Shown in pieces: positions 25,570 through 34,187 of a DNA stretch of 45,537 nucleotides. This DNA is from DASWJQ01 sp964517315. GTDB lineage: Bacteria > Chloroflexota > Anaerolineae > Anaerolineales > E44-bin32. The stretch lies in the NCBI GenBank assembly GCA_964517315.1, contig CAZFCJ010000016.1, forward strand, positions 1-45,537, in the 5' to 3' direction. Within the stretch, counting starts at the first letter, position 1. The number at the start of each line of letters is the position of its first letter. The notes beneath the pieces are model-generated. The model had not been told where the DNA came from. It saw only the letters and a list, made by a program, of their open reading frames with translations, and did not search any database. Made by a program: the position numbers and the translations under genes.

Positions 25570-26241
25570 TCAATCCTCGTCGGGCAAGTCCAATCGGTAG
25601 CCCATGCCTCGGATGGTGCGGATCAGCGTTGGCTCCCTCGAATCCGGCTCAATCGCTTGCCGCAGCCAGCTGATGTGCACATCAAGCGTGCGGGTGTCCC
25701 CCGTATAGTCGGTGTTCCAGACCTTCTTGAGAAGCTTCTTGCGCGTAAGAAGCCGGCCCGGGTTGCGCATGAACACCTCGAGCAGTTTGGATTGTTTGGG
25801 GGTCAGTCGAGACTCGCGACCAAAACACTCGACGACTCTCTGGGCGAGGTTGAGCTTGAGCGGACCGACCTCCAAGTTGTAGCGCTCGTCTCCGGGGACC
25901 ATCCGCGACACCCGGTTCAGCAGCTTTCTGGCCGTGAACGGGTGAACCAGAATCAGGCTGGCACCGGATCCAGGCTCAGGCCGGGTGCCCTCCGGAGAGA
26001 CGAGAATGATCGGCACTCCGTTGATTCGCGAGCGAATTCGGCGACAAAGGCGAGTTCCCGGGGTACGCATCGAGGCTGCGTCCAAGATGATGATATCGGG
26101 CTCCTCGTCCACGGCCTGTTCCATCGCATTTTCCATCTTGTGCTTGATGGTGACTTCATAGCCCTTTTTCTCAAGGGCCGGCGCAAACGAGGCGGCACTC
26201 GCCCTACCACTCTCGATGAGAAGAACTTGAGAAGATGTCAT
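25570..26241 (-). CDS. OmpR/PhoB-type regulator with atypical receiver domain
   Basis: A 223-residue protein. Residues 1-115 have the receiver fold with the phospho-acceptor position kept as Asp54 (DIIILDAAS). The N-terminal acidic pair is reduced to one Glu (LLIESGR). The invariant Lys is replaced by His100 (LILVHPF), and the Thr by Ser (ILVSPEG). Residues about 122-222 form an intact winged-helix DNA-binding domain (LTPKQSKLLEVFMRNPGRLL, DVHISWLRQAIE, IRTIRGMGYRL). Loss of the Lys and of one acidic residue suggests no classical phosphorylation. DNA binding is likely. A good promoter lies upstream, and a terminator is shared with the methyltransferase. Confidence 0.9.
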   Translation of the reverse strand: MTSSQVLLIESGRASAASFAPALEKKGYEVTIKHKMENAMEQAVDEEPDIIILDAASMRTPGTRLCRRIRSRINGVPIILVSPEGTRPEPGSGASLILVHPFTARKLLNRVSRMVPGDERYNLEVGPLKLNLAQRVVECFGRESRLTPKQSKLLEVFMRNPGRLLTRKKLLKKVWNTDYTGDTRTLDVHISWLRQAIEPDSREPTLIRTIRGMGYRLDLPDED

Positions 26242-26301
26242 GTCAAAAGCTTAGGAAAATAATAGGCAGCACGTCCCAGCCCCGGCTGCCTCAGTGTAGG
26301 C

Positions 26302-26331
26302 ATTATACATTGAGCCTCTCCGACGGTGCAA
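26302..26331 (-). promoter_or_regulatory. Promoter for response regulator
   Basis: Minus strand: TTGCAC (26326-26331), 18-nt spacer, TATAAT (26302-26307). The leader of about 55 nt contains a GGCAGC...GCTGCC hairpin. A plus-strand TATAAT at 26397-26402 may serve the divergent PfkB-like gene but has no good -35. Confidence 0.6.
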
Positions 26332-26420
26332 ATGGGAGAATGGGTCTACCCGAAGCGCGGCCAAATTCGGTCCAGGCTTCCCCGTCCCGCGCCAAGTATA
26401 ATCGGGATCGAGGTTGAGCA

Positions 26421-27410
26421 ATGCCAGACCACGTGATCGTCGGCCGGCTTACCATCGACTACTTTGTGACTGCGGACGATCGCGTACACGGAGGTCTCGT
26501 CGGCGGCGGACTGGCGTACAGCGCGGCCGGAGCGGGTCTGTGGTCGCCTTCGGTGGGCCTGGTCGGGCGCCTCGGCCAAAACTTCCCCCAGTCCGCCCGC
26601 GAAAGCCTGCACCGCCAGGCGCTCGATTTGGCCGGGCTCCAGGACATGGACCGCCCTCTTCCGCACACGGCCTTCTTCGCTTATCAAGATCCGAAAGAGC
26701 GCCTGAACGGCAAGCCGACCGCTCATTTCCTGCGAATAGGGAAAGAACTGCCCAAGGTGCTGCTCAAGTACGAGGCGGAGGCCAACCGAAGATTGGATGA
26801 GGACCTCGACCCCGAGGCGGCGGACCTCCCGCCGGATATTGGTTTGGCCAAGGCGGCCCACATCGCCCCCGTTTCATGGCGTAGAGCGAGTGTGCTTACT
26901 TCCGCCCTGCGCGAGAGGGGTATACATTTGATCAGCCTGGATCCGCATTCCGCTTACCTTCGACCCGGTGAGCACGATCAGCTCAAGGTGTTGCTGCGGG
27001 ATGTGGACGCCTTCCTACCCAGCCTCTCTCAGGCTCAGCGGCTGTTCAAGCGACCTCCCGCCTCGAACTGGGAAATCGCCGAAATATTTGCCGCCTGGGG
27101 CGCGCGCTTCGTCGTCCTGAAGTGCGGAGAGGCGGGCCAATTAGTCTACGACGGCGCTCACGATCGGCGCTGGAAGATCCCGGCCTACCCGGCGCCAGTA
27201 CGGGATGTGACGGGTGCCGGCCACGCATTCTGCGGAGGTTTCCTGGTCGGTCTGTCGACCACCGCCGATCCACTCGAAGCGGCGCTGCGGGGGAACGTTT
27301 CGGCCTCGTTCGCCGTGGAGGGGATCGGGCCGTTCTACCCGCTCACCAGCTTGCCCGGACTGGCCGAAGCGCGCCTTGCCAGCCTGCGAGAGGCCTGGAA
27401 AGAACTTTGA
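26421..27410 (+). CDS. PfkB-family carbohydrate kinase homologue with His in place of the catalytic Asp
   Basis: A 329-residue ribokinase-like protein. The N-terminal GGGLAYSAAGAGLW segment matches the substrate-side glycine motif. The C-terminal signature reads DVTGAGHAFCGGF; in active kinases it reads DTTGAGDxF, and the final Asp is the catalytic base. Here the codon at residue 268 is CAC (His), one base from GAC. The rest of the nucleotide site (FVVLKCGEAG, DVTGAG) is intact. So the fold is clear but sugar or nucleoside kinase activity is doubtful; it may use His, be a pseudo-kinase or have another substrate. The M20 peptidase gene begins 1 nt after its stop. Confidence 0.85.
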   Translation: MPDHVIVGRLTIDYFVTADDRVHGGLVGGGLAYSAAGAGLWSPSVGLVGRLGQNFPQSARESLHRQALDLAGLQDMDRPLPHTAFFAYQDPKERLNGKPTAHFLRIGKELPKVLLKYEAEANRRLDEDLDPEAADLPPDIGLAKAAHIAPVSWRRASVLTSALRERGIHLISLDPHSAYLRPGEHDQLKVLLRDVDAFLPSLSQAQRLFKRPPASNWEIAEIFAAWGARFVVLKCGEAGQLVYDGAHDRRWKIPAYPAPVRDVTGAGHAFCGGFLVGLSTTADPLEAALRGNVSASFAVEGIGPFYPLTSLPGLAEARLASLREAWKEL

Positions 27411-27411
27411 T

Positions 27412-28503
27412 ATGGACGTAGACAGGTGGATTCGCAACACGCTCTCCCTGCAGCGAATTCCCGCACCGACGTTTCGTGAAGATCAGCGGGCCGAGATCAT
27501 TTACAACAGCTTTCTGAGCAATGGACTGGACGCGGTGGAAATGGATGCCGCCGGCAACGTTTACGGTCGAGTGGCCGGCGGCGACCGGCCCCCTGTGATC
27601 CTGTCGGCCCACCTCGACACCGTATTTTCGGCCGAGGAAATGGAGGCCGCAGTCCTCCACGACGGAAAACTTCAGGGACCCGGAGTGGGGGACAACGCGA
27701 TCGCACTCGCCGCATTGTTCGAGCTGGCGGTCGATTTGCCGCAGCTCGAGCCGCGCGGCGACGTCTGGTTGGTGGCGACCGTGGCCGAGGAGGGGCTGGG
27801 GAACCTGCTGGGGATGCAGCACGTTGTGGAGCGTTTCGGCGATCAGGTGAGCGCCTACATCGCGCTGGAGGGGATGTCGCTCGGCTACATCTATCATCGA
27901 GCCCTACCGGTTCGGCGGTTTCGCATCAGCGCCCATACCGGGGGCGGACACTCGTGGATTCACGCCGGCCGCCCCTCCGCAATCCACAGCCTGGTGGCCT
28001 TGCTCCATGAGCTGGCGGATGTTCCGCACGCCGACGGGCCCCGCACTTCGCTGAACGTGGGCCGCATCGAAGGCGGCACGTCGGTGAACACGATCGCCAG
28101 CCGCGCGGTGGCCGAACTGGACCTCAGGGCGGAGTCGGAGGATGCTTTGCGTCCATGGGTCGAGCGCGTCGAAGAAGCCGTTCAGCAGCACCGGTCCGAG
28201 CAAATCGCCATCCGCCTGGAGACCATCGGTCACCGTCCGGGGGGCGGCCTGCCGCCGGATCACCCGCTGGTCGTCGCGGCCAAGTCCGCGGCCCAAAGGG
28301 CGGGCATGCGCGAGCCCTCACTGCAAACCGGGTCCACAGACGCCAGCCTGCCGCTGAGCCTGGGCTTGCCGGCGTTGTGCGTCGGCCTCACCCGAGGCGG
28401 CGACGCCCATACCCACGCCGAGTACATCGAGGTTGACCCCCTGCCGCGCGGGTATGAAGCGCTGCTGCACCTGATCGAATCCAGCTTTCACCTCCACGAT
28501 TGA
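27412..28503 (+). CDS. M20 family metallopeptidase
   Basis: A 363-residue di-zinc amidohydrolase or peptidase (M20/ArgE-DapE-PepT type). Metal ligands are visible: SAHLDTVF (His and Asp), GVGDNAIALA (bridging Asp), VAEEGLGN (catalytic Glu and ligand Glu) and a final His in AHTHAEYIEV. A dimerisation lid domain containing GGGHSWIHAGRPSAIH lies between. The substrate may be a dipeptide or N-acyl amino acid. The start at 27412 (1 nt after the PfkB-like stop) is preferred over a frame that extends upstream into that gene. Co-expression with the PfkB-like protein is likely. Confidence 0.93.
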   Translation: MDVDRWIRNTLSLQRIPAPTFREDQRAEIIYNSFLSNGLDAVEMDAAGNVYGRVAGGDRPPVILSAHLDTVFSAEEMEAAVLHDGKLQGPGVGDNAIALAALFELAVDLPQLEPRGDVWLVATVAEEGLGNLLGMQHVVERFGDQVSAYIALEGMSLGYIYHRALPVRRFRISAHTGGGHSWIHAGRPSAIHSLVALLHELADVPHADGPRTSLNVGRIEGGTSVNTIASRAVAELDLRAESEDALRPWVERVEEAVQQHRSEQIAIRLETIGHRPGGGLPPDHPLVVAAKSAAQRAGMREPSLQTGSTDASLPLSLGLPALCVGLTRGGDAHTHAEYIEVDPLPRGYEALLHLIESSFHLHD

Positions 28504-28543
28504 TTCCGCTCCCCAGCCGCTCGTCGTCGGCTGAGACGGAAGG

Positions 28544-29371
28544 TCAATTTTGCTCCCCGGCCTCAGCGGGCGGCACGACGGAGGCCGTTACAGTAGCGGT
28601 GGCGATCGGTGTCTCGGTTCCCGCCAGCACCGTGAACCGAGTCGAAACCTTCCAAGTCCGACCCAAAAACATCTGGATCTCGTACTCCCCCGGATCCCAT
28701 CCGGTGTCCGGTTCACATTCCGTGAAGCCGAAACCGCCTGTGCCCCCATCCCAAGGCTGGGTTTCGAGGCACACAATCTCATTTCCCAGGTACCAGATCG
28801 CCGTCCAGCGCACCCCATCTTCCAGGAAGTTATATGAAAACGCTGCGAACAATCGGCCTTCGGGGAGTATGAAGACGCCCCGCGGGTTCACCGCCTGGTT
28901 GGCGGGACCCAAGCGCGTGCTGACCTGCAGCGGACTGAAGGCGGCATCGGGCGGCGGCGTAACGGTTTCCCTGAACAGAACGGTGATTTGATCCGGCAGC
29001 GTGGGGGTGCCGGTGGGCGTAGGCGTGGGCGTAATCGACGGGGTGGGCGTAATCGTGGGTGTGGGAGTGATGCTCGGTGTGGGCGTGATCGTGGGCGTAG
29101 ATGTGATGGTTGGGGTCGGCGTGATCGATGCCGTCGGAGGCACAATCACGTAGGCGGCCGGTCGCCCAAAGGCATGCACGACGAGGCCCCCCGCCCCTAG
29201 AACGAATCCCAAGAGCAGAAGCCGCCAACCTACGGCTACACGATCGCGCCGCAACATGAAGTACGGCAGGCGGTTGGCCTCACGGATCTGGCTCCAGCCG
29301 ACCCAGACGAAGAACACGAGCCCGCCAAACATCGCAACTGCGATCAGCTGAACGGTCTGATCGATCGTCAA
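28544..29371 (-). CDS. Membrane protein with Thr/Pro tandem-repeat linker and C-terminal beta domain
   Basis: A 275-residue protein I do not recognise. Two membrane segments (about 5-25 and 45-65) are followed by a Thr/Pro linker of about 50 residues (repeats of TITPTPS, listed separately). A C-terminal domain of about 100 residues follows, rich in aromatic residues and Gly with two Cys (IVCLETQPW and FTECEPDTGW), probably extracytoplasmic. The start is TTG at 29371, within a TTGA overlap with the alpha-galactosidase stop; a GGGAGCGAG segment lies before it. Coupled expression suggests a surface role linked to that glycosidase, which is inference. Confidence 0.72.
   Translation of the reverse strand: MTIDQTVQLIAVAMFGGLVFFVWVGWSQIREANRLPYFMLRRDRVAVGWRLLLLGFVLGAGGLVVHAFGRPAAYVIVPPTASITPTPTITSTPTITPTPSITPTPTITPTPSITPTPTPTGTPTLPDQITVLFRETVTPPPDAAFSPLQVSTRLGPANQAVNPRGVFILPEGRLFAAFSYNFLEDGVRWTAIWYLGNEIVCLETQPWDGGTGGFGFTECEPDTGWDPGEYEIQMFLGRTWKVSTRFTVLAGTETPIATATVTASVVPPAEAGEQN
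29000..29141 (-). repeat. Tandem repeat encoding the Thr/Pro linker
   Basis: Low-complexity sequence made of GTGGGCGTAATCG-like units with about 18-bp and 36-bp periodicity. It encodes TITPTPS-type repeats inside the gene at 28544-29371. Such arrays can change copy number without a frame shift because the unit is a multiple of 3. Confidence 0.7.
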
Positions 29372-31833
29372 ACCGACTCGCTCCCCTCCGCACGCTCCGG
29401 CGAACCGCGGTCGCGATCGGCGCCGCCGCCAAACGCAACCAACAATCGAGCGCGGTCGAATTCCGGCAGCCGCACTTTGAACGTGCCGTTGGCGACCTTC
29501 TCCCACTCCAAGAGTCGTTCATCCAAGGTAGCCCGCGCCGGCGGCGAGGGCAGCGCCAACCACACTTCCCCATGGCCTAAACGCCCAAGGTCCAGCTCGG
29601 CGGTCACCGACCGAGCGCGGACCTGCCAGCTTACCACGGGCGAGCCGCCCGAGAGGTGCAGACTGTCCCCGAGCCATGCAGGTCCACTGGGCTCCGGCTG
29701 CACCCGAAGCAGCCGCACTCCATGCCGGGGCACTTTTAACGGCCATGACCGTCCGCCATGGACCGTGACGCTGTGGCGCCAGAGGTCAAAACATACGTAC
29801 CTCTGCCGCGGCTGAAGGCCCAAACGCTCCGGGCGGACGGGCACAATCGACTCGCGATCGTCCCAGTTAAGGACCGCGACCAGCCACCACTTTCCCAAAG
29901 ACCCCCTCATGGGCAGGACGAGCCTTTGCGGCCGGGCCTGATCGAACCAGTCAACTACGCGCGCGGCGCGGCCGACGGGCGGCAACATCCGAGCCAACCA
30001 CTCAAGCCGCTCCGCATCCACCCGATCCAGGTCCTCAGAAGCCAGGTGCGATCCGCCCGAGAGCGCGGCCACGGTCAGCAAACTCTGGACCTCGTATTGT
30101 GACAGGTGCGTGTTGCTCGAGCGCAGTAGCAGGCAATCCGGATCGTTGATCCACCAGCGGCCATTCAGTCCGGCACGAGAGAGCGTATTCTGGATCGAAT
30201 TGCGGGCCGATGGCAGGCCGGTTTCGTGTTCGAAGAAAAATTCGAGCCCCTGATACGCCGGTTTCCAGCGCGCGGCGACGTCCGGGCCCACTCGCATCGT
30301 ATCGAAGATCCCCACACCCGACCCCAGAGGGCATCCGCAGCCGGACAGCACGGTCTGCTCTCCAGCGGCCTCCCGGATGACCTCGAGGGCGCGACGCAGC
30401 GCCTGCGCGCGGGTCAACGTCGGATCGTGACGGCGGCCCGCCAGCGCGCCGGCGTACAAAAAATCGAATTTTAGATAGCGAAAACCCCAGTCATTCACGA
30501 CCGTCCGAATGACTTGGCGGAGGTGATCGAGCACTTCTGGATGGGTGACGTCCAGCGCCACGAAGAACGTTCCCCAGTTGTAACCCGCCCGCACCGGTCG
30601 CCCGGTCCGTCCCCGCAGCAACCAATCAGGGTGTTCCCGCACGACCCGCGCGCGCGGCCGGGCCGCGAACGGGGCCATCCAGATACCGGGGGTGAACCCG
30701 GCCGAGTTGATACGTTCGGCCATTTGCGGCATGCCGCCCGGAAATGAAGTTTCGGTCCGGAGCCAGTCGCCGACCATCTCCTGGTATCCATCGTCGATTT
30801 GGATGACTTCGAGGGGGAGATCGCGGCGGTGGTCCCGCGCCCAATCGAGGTTGCTTTGAACATCGCTCGACGATACGTCCTCAAAATAAAAGTACCACGA
30901 CGACCACCCCACCGGCGGGCTCGACGGGACCCGAGCTTCGTTCTCGCGAGCCACCGCCTGGACATAAGGGCCCATTGGGTCCTCGGCGTCGAGTTCGACC
31001 GGTTGAAGTGCCGCCCAGTCGGTGGCAAACCGCTCGCCGGGGCTTAGCTGCGCCCCATCGCCGTTCGCGTACAGCCTCAGCGCAGGTGAATCCGGATCGA
31101 GGTTTCCCTCGAGGCTGCCGAACGTCCTACGCTCGCTGAGCAGTCCGACCAGAAGCCCAGCGCGGGAGCGCCGATCGGCCATTACGGTGAAGAACTCCGA
31201 GTTGCGCCATGCTCGCCCGGGCAGGCGCCTCGCACCCGGGTTCAGGTACATCGGCCGCGTCAACGGACCCAGCCGGGTGCCGGTCACAATGCGCTCATCC
31301 GAGACCACGCCCGAAAAGCTCCAGCTCTGCCATCCATCGGACAACCAGGCCAGTTCGGGGATCTCCGAGGCGAATTCGAGCTCGCCGTGGGGCCCATCGG
31401 CCTGCCCCGGCCAGATCCACCGCCACCAGTCCGGAGGCGAGGAGTGCGGAATGCGGCCCACTTTGAGCAGGTCGATCTCTGTCAACCGCAATCCATCCGG
31501 TCCGAGCGGAAGAATCGCAAGCTTCCACAGCGCCAGCGGGTGCTCACGCGGCAGGGCGAACGTGAACTCCAATTTCATTTCGCCGCCGCTCGTCACACCC
31601 CGGATGCGGCCGCACTTCAACGGTCCATGTGCGCTGTTGATGGTTCGGGGCTCGGAGACCTCACAATCCTCAAGCGCTCCCTCCCAGCTCAAGGGCCAAC
31701 CCGCGCGCTTCCAGCCCACGGCTACGTGCCCTGAGATCACACGCGGCATGCTCGGTTGAGCGAACTGAACGTCCAGTCGTATCGGGTTCTTCGCTATACG
31801 CAGTTGTGCATGCTGCGTGGAGAGTTCAAGCAT
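29368..31833 (-). CDS. GH36-type alpha-galactosidase
   Basis: An 821-residue retaining alpha-galactosidase of clan GH-D. An N-terminal beta-sandwich covers about 1-270. The TIM barrel follows, with WSSWYFYFEDV and LEVIQIDDGYQEMVGDW, both typical of GH36. Nucleophile Asp457 is in YLKFDFLYAG, where the usual KWD is KFD, and acid/base Asp518 is in RVGPDVAARW. A C-terminal beta domain closes the chain. No signal peptide is visible, so it should act inside the cell on imported raffinose-family or galactomannan oligosaccharides. Its stop overlaps the start of the PT-linker membrane gene by 4 nt (TTGA). Confidence 0.9.
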   Translation of the reverse strand: MLELSTQHAQLRIAKNPIRLDVQFAQPSMPRVISGHVAVGWKRAGWPLSWEGALEDCEVSEPRTINSAHGPLKCGRIRGVTSGGEMKLEFTFALPREHPLALWKLAILPLGPDGLRLTEIDLLKVGRIPHSSPPDWWRWIWPGQADGPHGELEFASEIPELAWLSDGWQSWSFSGVVSDERIVTGTRLGPLTRPMYLNPGARRLPGRAWRNSEFFTVMADRRSRAGLLVGLLSERRTFGSLEGNLDPDSPALRLYANGDGAQLSPGERFATDWAALQPVELDAEDPMGPYVQAVARENEARVPSSPPVGWSSWYFYFEDVSSSDVQSNLDWARDHRRDLPLEVIQIDDGYQEMVGDWLRTETSFPGGMPQMAERINSAGFTPGIWMAPFAARPRARVVREHPDWLLRGRTGRPVRAGYNWGTFFVALDVTHPEVLDHLRQVIRTVVNDWGFRYLKFDFLYAGALAGRRHDPTLTRAQALRRALEVIREAAGEQTVLSGCGCPLGSGVGIFDTMRVGPDVAARWKPAYQGLEFFFEHETGLPSARNSIQNTLSRAGLNGRWWINDPDCLLLRSSNTHLSQYEVQSLLTVAALSGGSHLASEDLDRVDAERLEWLARMLPPVGRAARVVDWFDQARPQRLVLPMRGSLGKWWLVAVLNWDDRESIVPVRPERLGLQPRQRYVCFDLWRHSVTVHGGRSWPLKVPRHGVRLLRVQPEPSGPAWLGDSLHLSGGSPVVSWQVRARSVTAELDLGRLGHGEVWLALPSPPARATLDERLLEWEKVANGTFKVRLPEFDRARLLVAFGGGADRDRGSPERAEGSESV

Positions 31834-31955
31834 GTCCCACGATCATCTGGACTGGAGAACGACGGTTGAGTGGGGAATCACATATACTGCCGTTGGCGCC
31901 CAAGGATCCTGAAGCGGCCGGCGCATCTCCAGAGCGCAGCAGAGGAAGGGAAAGA

Positions 31956-32375
31956 ATGGAAGCGGAAGTCGAATGGGGCGGAGAGCTGAATTTCACCGGC
32001 CGAAGCGAAGGGCGGATGCACATCGACCTGCAGGGAGGAGGTCCGCCGGCCGACCAGCGGAGCGGGTTCTCGCCCATGCAGCTCATCCTGGTCGGCATGA
32101 TCGGCTGCACCGGAATGGACGTCATTTCAATCCTGAGTAAGATGCGCCAGAACGTAACCAGTTTTCAAGTTAGGGCTCAAGCTGAGCAGCAGGACTCCCA
32201 TCCCAGGGTCTTCTCAACTATTCAGCTCGAGTATATCTTCCGGGGCGCCGACCTGGATCCAGCGTTGGTCGAAAAGGCCATCGGTCTCTCCGTCAATAGG
32301 TACTGTCCGGCGACTGCGATGCTGCGCAAGTCCGCCTCCGTTGACTACAGCTATACGATTAGGGAGGAAGGCTGA
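31956..32375 (+). CDS. OsmC/Ohr family protein
   Basis: A 139-residue homologue of peroxide-detoxifying OsmC/Ohr proteins. The two conserved cysteines are present (LVGMIGCTGMDV on the central helix and NRYCPATAML near the end), so thiol-dependent hydroperoxide reduction is plausible; the YhfA-like subgroup has no proven activity. The start at 31956 is preceded by GAGGAAGGG, and the upstream open frame lacks family features. It diverges from the alpha-galactosidase and converges with msrB. Confidence 0.88.
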   Translation: MEAEVEWGGELNFTGRSEGRMHIDLQGGGPPADQRSGFSPMQLILVGMIGCTGMDVISILSKMRQNVTSFQVRAQAEQQDSHPRVFSTIQLEYIFRGADLDPALVEKAIGLSVNRYCPATAMLRKSASVDYSYTIREEG

Positions 32376-32398
32376 CCTTGGCCGCCAGTCGAGACCGC

Positions 32399-32809
32399 TC
32401 AGTCCTGTGACCGTTCTCGGGGATCGAGGTCGAGCGCGGCCGAGTTGATGCAGTACCGCTTCCCCGTCGGTTCCGGGCCATCGTCGAACACGTGGCCCAG
32501 ATGGGCGTCGCAGCGGCTGCAAACGACCTCCGTCCGCCGCATCCCCAGACTGTGATCGGGGCGCGAGGCGACGTTCTCGTCAGCTTCCGGCGCGGTAAAG
32601 CTGGGCCAGCCGGTCCCTGATTCGAACTTGTCATCCGAGTCGAACAGCTTCGCCCCACAGCACACACAGCGGTAAACTCCCGGGGTCTTGGCCTTGTAGT
32701 ACTCTCCGCTGAAAGCCGGCTCGGTCCCCCCTTCGCGAGTGATTCGGTACTGCTCCCGGGTGAGTTCCTGCCGCCACTCTTCGTCGCTTTTCTTCACCTT
32801 CTCAACCAT
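32399..32809 (-). CDS. msrB: Peptide methionine-R-sulfoxide reductase MsrB
   Basis: A 136-residue enzyme that reduces R-methionine sulfoxide in proteins using thioredoxin. Zinc ligands lie in CVCCGAKLF and CSRCDAHLGHVF (two CxxC pairs). The catalytic Cys is in RYCINSAAL. GTGWPSF is also conserved. No signal peptide is present. The start at 32809 is preceded by AGGAGAT. The catalytic position is Cys rather than Sec, although a tRNA-Sec is present in the window. It pairs with OsmC as an oxidative-stress neighbourhood. Confidence 0.96.
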   Translation of the reverse strand: MVEKVKKSDEEWRQELTREQYRITREGGTEPAFSGEYYKAKTPGVYRCVCCGAKLFDSDDKFESGTGWPSFTAPEADENVASRPDHSLGMRRTEVVCSRCDAHLGHVFDDGPEPTGKRYCINSAALDLDPRERSQD

Positions 32810-32918
32810 GACGATCTCCTTCCTATCAAAATCCTTCAGAAACTTCCACGACTTCCGGTAGTGTACCATTCAGTGTCATGCTATCCGACGAGTTTGACGG
32901 GTCCGTGACCCCCCTTCC

Positions 32919-34187
32919 ATGAGGCAGCCCACGCCGCGCAGGGTCCTGTTCCCCCTGGGGTTGGGGACCGCGCTGTCGTTGCTCGGAGACAGTACGCTTT
33001 ACACCGTGCTTCCGGATCCGGATATCGCCGCCCAAATCGGCGTCAGCCTGGGCGCGGTCGGGCTGCTCCTGGGGGCCAACCGACTCGTCCGGCTTGCGTT
33101 CAACCCGCTGGCAGGATCACTGTACGACCGCTTCCCGCGCCGGTGGCTGCTGATTGCATCGATGGGGATCGGAACCGTCTCCACCGCCCTTTACAGCCTC
33201 TCCAGCGGCGTCGCCTGGGTGCTCGCAGGACGCGTGCTGTGGGGTGCCGCCTGGGCTGGGATCTGGGTCGGCGCCCACGCCATGATTCTCGACATCGCAG
33301 ACGAGTCAAACCGCGGCCGAATTAACGGCCTCTATCAAGTGTGGTTCTTCATCGGGATCGCTGGGACCGCGCTGGCCGGCGGCGCCTTCACAGACCTGGT
33401 CGGACTGCGCTCTACGCTGTGGCTCGCCACCGGCGTGACGGGTCTGGTCACGCTATTCTGGATCGGCGTGCTGCCTGAGACTCGGCCGCCCGCCGCGCCC
33501 GATGAGAAGCGCCACCGGGCGTCCAGGGAGGGCTATCCGTGGCGGGAGGCGCTGCCAGCCGCAGTCCCCTACTTCGCAGTGCGTCTCGCCACTGCCGGCG
33601 TTCTGGCCGCAACCACGATCTTGTGGCTGGGCCGCTTCTTCGAAACGGGGTTCGCCATCGGTCGATTGACGATACCTCTGGCGACTTTCACGGGGATGTT
33701 TGTGGCTATACGCACTCTGATCAGCCTTGCCGGCGCCCCGCTCGCCGGCGCGGTCTCGGACCGCTTGCGGCGGCGCTGGGGGGTCATTTCCGTTGCGCTG
33801 GCTGTCGGAGCGGCCGGTCTGGCCGGCATGAATCTGGATCGATTCCTCTGGGCGGGGCTGGGCGCGCTGCTGGTGGCACTTTCCGGTCCTGGAATCCAGG
33901 CGCTGGCGCCGGCGATCATCGGAGATCGCCTCTCCGTCCAACGACGCAGCCGGGGGCTGGGCGTCGTTTTCAGCCTGGGGGATCTGGGCAGCGCCATCGG
34001 TCCCCCGCTGGCATTCGCGCTGATCCCGTCATGGGGGTTGCAGGCTGTGTACTTTGGCGCCGGAGCGATTTTGCTGACGGGCGCGTTTTTCAGCGCGGTC
34101 CAGGCCGCCGGTGAGGTCCCACTCACCCACGATCAGGGAGCTCGTCTGCCCGCTGGGGATCGGGCTGTTGAGGTCGTTGAAGAGTGA
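32919..34187 (+). CDS. Major facilitator superfamily transporter
   Basis: A 422-residue transporter with about twelve hydrophobic helices in two halves. Motif A appears as GSLYDRFPRRWLL between helices 2 and 3 and again in the second half as GAVSDRLRRRWGV. The substrate is not readable; the fold and motif fit drug or metabolite efflux of the DHA type. ATG at 32919 has no strong ribosome site. The last 65 nt overlap, in antisense, the end of the convergent gene at 34123-35277. Confidence 0.9.
   Translation: MRQPTPRRVLFPLGLGTALSLLGDSTLYTVLPDPDIAAQIGVSLGAVGLLLGANRLVRLAFNPLAGSLYDRFPRRWLLIASMGIGTVSTALYSLSSGVAWVLAGRVLWGAAWAGIWVGAHAMILDIADESNRGRINGLYQVWFFIGIAGTALAGGAFTDLVGLRSTLWLATGVTGLVTLFWIGVLPETRPPAAPDEKRHRASREGYPWREALPAAVPYFAVRLATAGVLAATTILWLGRFFETGFAIGRLTIPLATFTGMFVAIRTLISLAGAPLAGAVSDRLRRRWGVISVALAVGAAGLAGMNLDRFLWAGLGALLVALSGPGIQALAPAIIGDRLSVQRRSRGLGVVFSLGDLGSAIGPPLAFALIPSWGLQAVYFGAGAILLTGAFFSAVQAAGEVPLTHDQGARLPAGDRAVEVVEE

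Noticed and set aside
29000..29141. CRISPR-like array from regular GTGGGCGTAATCG units
   Set aside because: There are no unique spacers; the units are in frame and encode a Thr/Pro linker.
32399..32809. MsrB or Bcp as selenoproteins, given the tRNA-Sec
   Set aside because: Their catalytic positions are ordinary Cys codons, and the frames contain no in-frame TGA.
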